A stretch of 64,000 bases of DNA from Xanthomonas nasturtii (GTDB taxonomy: Bacteria > Pseudomonadota > Gammaproteobacteria > Xanthomonadales > Xanthomonadaceae), in the NCBI RefSeq assembly GCF_001660815.1, contig NZ_LYMI01000056.1:114568-178567 (forward strand). Direction: 5' to 3'. This document shows positions 63,832-64,000 of the stretch, piece after piece. The notes under the pieces were generated by a model. The model was not told the origin of the DNA, made no database searches, and was given only the letters and a program-made list of their open reading frames with translations. The translations under genes were made by a program, and so were the position numbers. Each line of letters begins with the position of its first letter. Position 1 is the first letter of the stretch.

Positions 63832-64000
63832 TGAAGTGACCCCCAAAAGCTGGACAGTTGGGCGATCAGACAGCTAGCTCGGCCTGTTGCCGGTACTTTA
63901 CCGGGCTCAGGCCGTTCAATTTCAACTTGATCCGGTCTTCGTTGTAGTACCTGATGTACTCCACCAGCCCGGCTTCTAGGCGTTCGATGCTGTCAAAGCT
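63832..64000 (-). mobile_element. IS3-family insertion sequence, right part missing
   Basis: The terminal repeat TGAAGTGACCCCCAAAAGCT begins at 63832, as in IS3-family elements of xanthomonads (IS1404/IS51 type). The transposase tail is read on the minus strand. The element continues past the window end, so its full length and target duplication cannot be seen. It is inserted 209 bp after cutC. Confidence 0.85.
63866..64000 (-). CDS. IS3-family transposase OrfB, C-terminal part
   Basis: The last 44 codons, ending TGA at 63866-63868. The segment LVEYIRYYNEDRIKLKLNGL followed by SPVKYRQQA is the invariant C-terminal signature of IS3-family integrase domains. The start lies outside the window. 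Confidence 0.9.
   Translation of the reverse strand, partial: SFDSIERLEAGLVEYIRYYNEDRIKLKLNGLSPVKYRQQAELAV

Overview
The window is high-GC chromosomal DNA from a gammaproteobacterium of the Xanthomonas type. This rests on gene content and order: tolQRAB-pal-cpoB, pqqABCDE beside relA, a tonB-gshB pair divergent from pilGHIJ-chpA, a TonB-dependent receptor next to glucokinase, and an IS3-family element of a kind common in xanthomonads. The species cannot be settled from sequence reading alone. Several genes are broken by deletion, frameshift or insertion, which hints at a genome that is shedding accessory functions.

Layout. 1-4751: Tol-Pal envelope cluster (tolQ end, tolR, tolA, tolB, pal, cpoB). 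4796-6531: queE and queC of queuosine synthesis, convergent, with a tRNA-Lys between them. 6761-8124: PAS/HWE histidine kinase with a single-domain receiver. 8181-9385: a damaged stretch with argP and argO remnants fused by deletion and an acetyltransferase cut at its 3' end. 9297-14909: chemoreceptor, S4/pseudouridine-synthase-like protein, small membrane protein, receiver and secreted protein. 15048-22138: recQ, structured intergenic repeats, dps and hrpA. 22260-27359: decayed TonB-dependent receptor, glucokinase, PhoPQ-activated (PqaA-like) exported protein and a small exported protein. 27412-30612: complete pqqABCDE. 30904-40569: relA, a membrane TPR-like protein, a two-domain glycosyltransferase, PBP1b and a lipoprotein. 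41006-45220: DinG/YoaA helicase, tsaB, and an ADP-ribosylglycohydrolase gene split by a 268-bp palindromic MITE-like element. 45302-59776: tonB and gshB facing pilG-pilH-pilI-pilJ-chpA-chpB-like-chpC, the chemosensory system for type IV pili. 60094-64000: RimJ-like acetyltransferase, frameshifted lipoprotein, glycosylasparaginase, cutC and the edge of an IS3-family element.

The main functional block is the Pil-Chp system. Its arrangement (tonB, gshB, then divergent pilG onward) matches the tonB3-gshB-pilG region of Pseudomonas aeruginosa. Unlike that system it has no pilK methyltransferase gene between pilJ and chpA, and the CheB-like protein lacks recognisable catalytic residues, so methylation-based adaptation may be lost. 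ChpA also carries a linker of about 550 residues rich in Ala, Asp, Glu, His and Gln.

No clearly new defence, toxin or biosynthetic system was found. The most unusual signals are the ChpA linker with the degenerate adaptation branch, the palindromic element in the ADP-ribosylglycohydrolase gene, and repeat families whose stems differ by compensatory changes.
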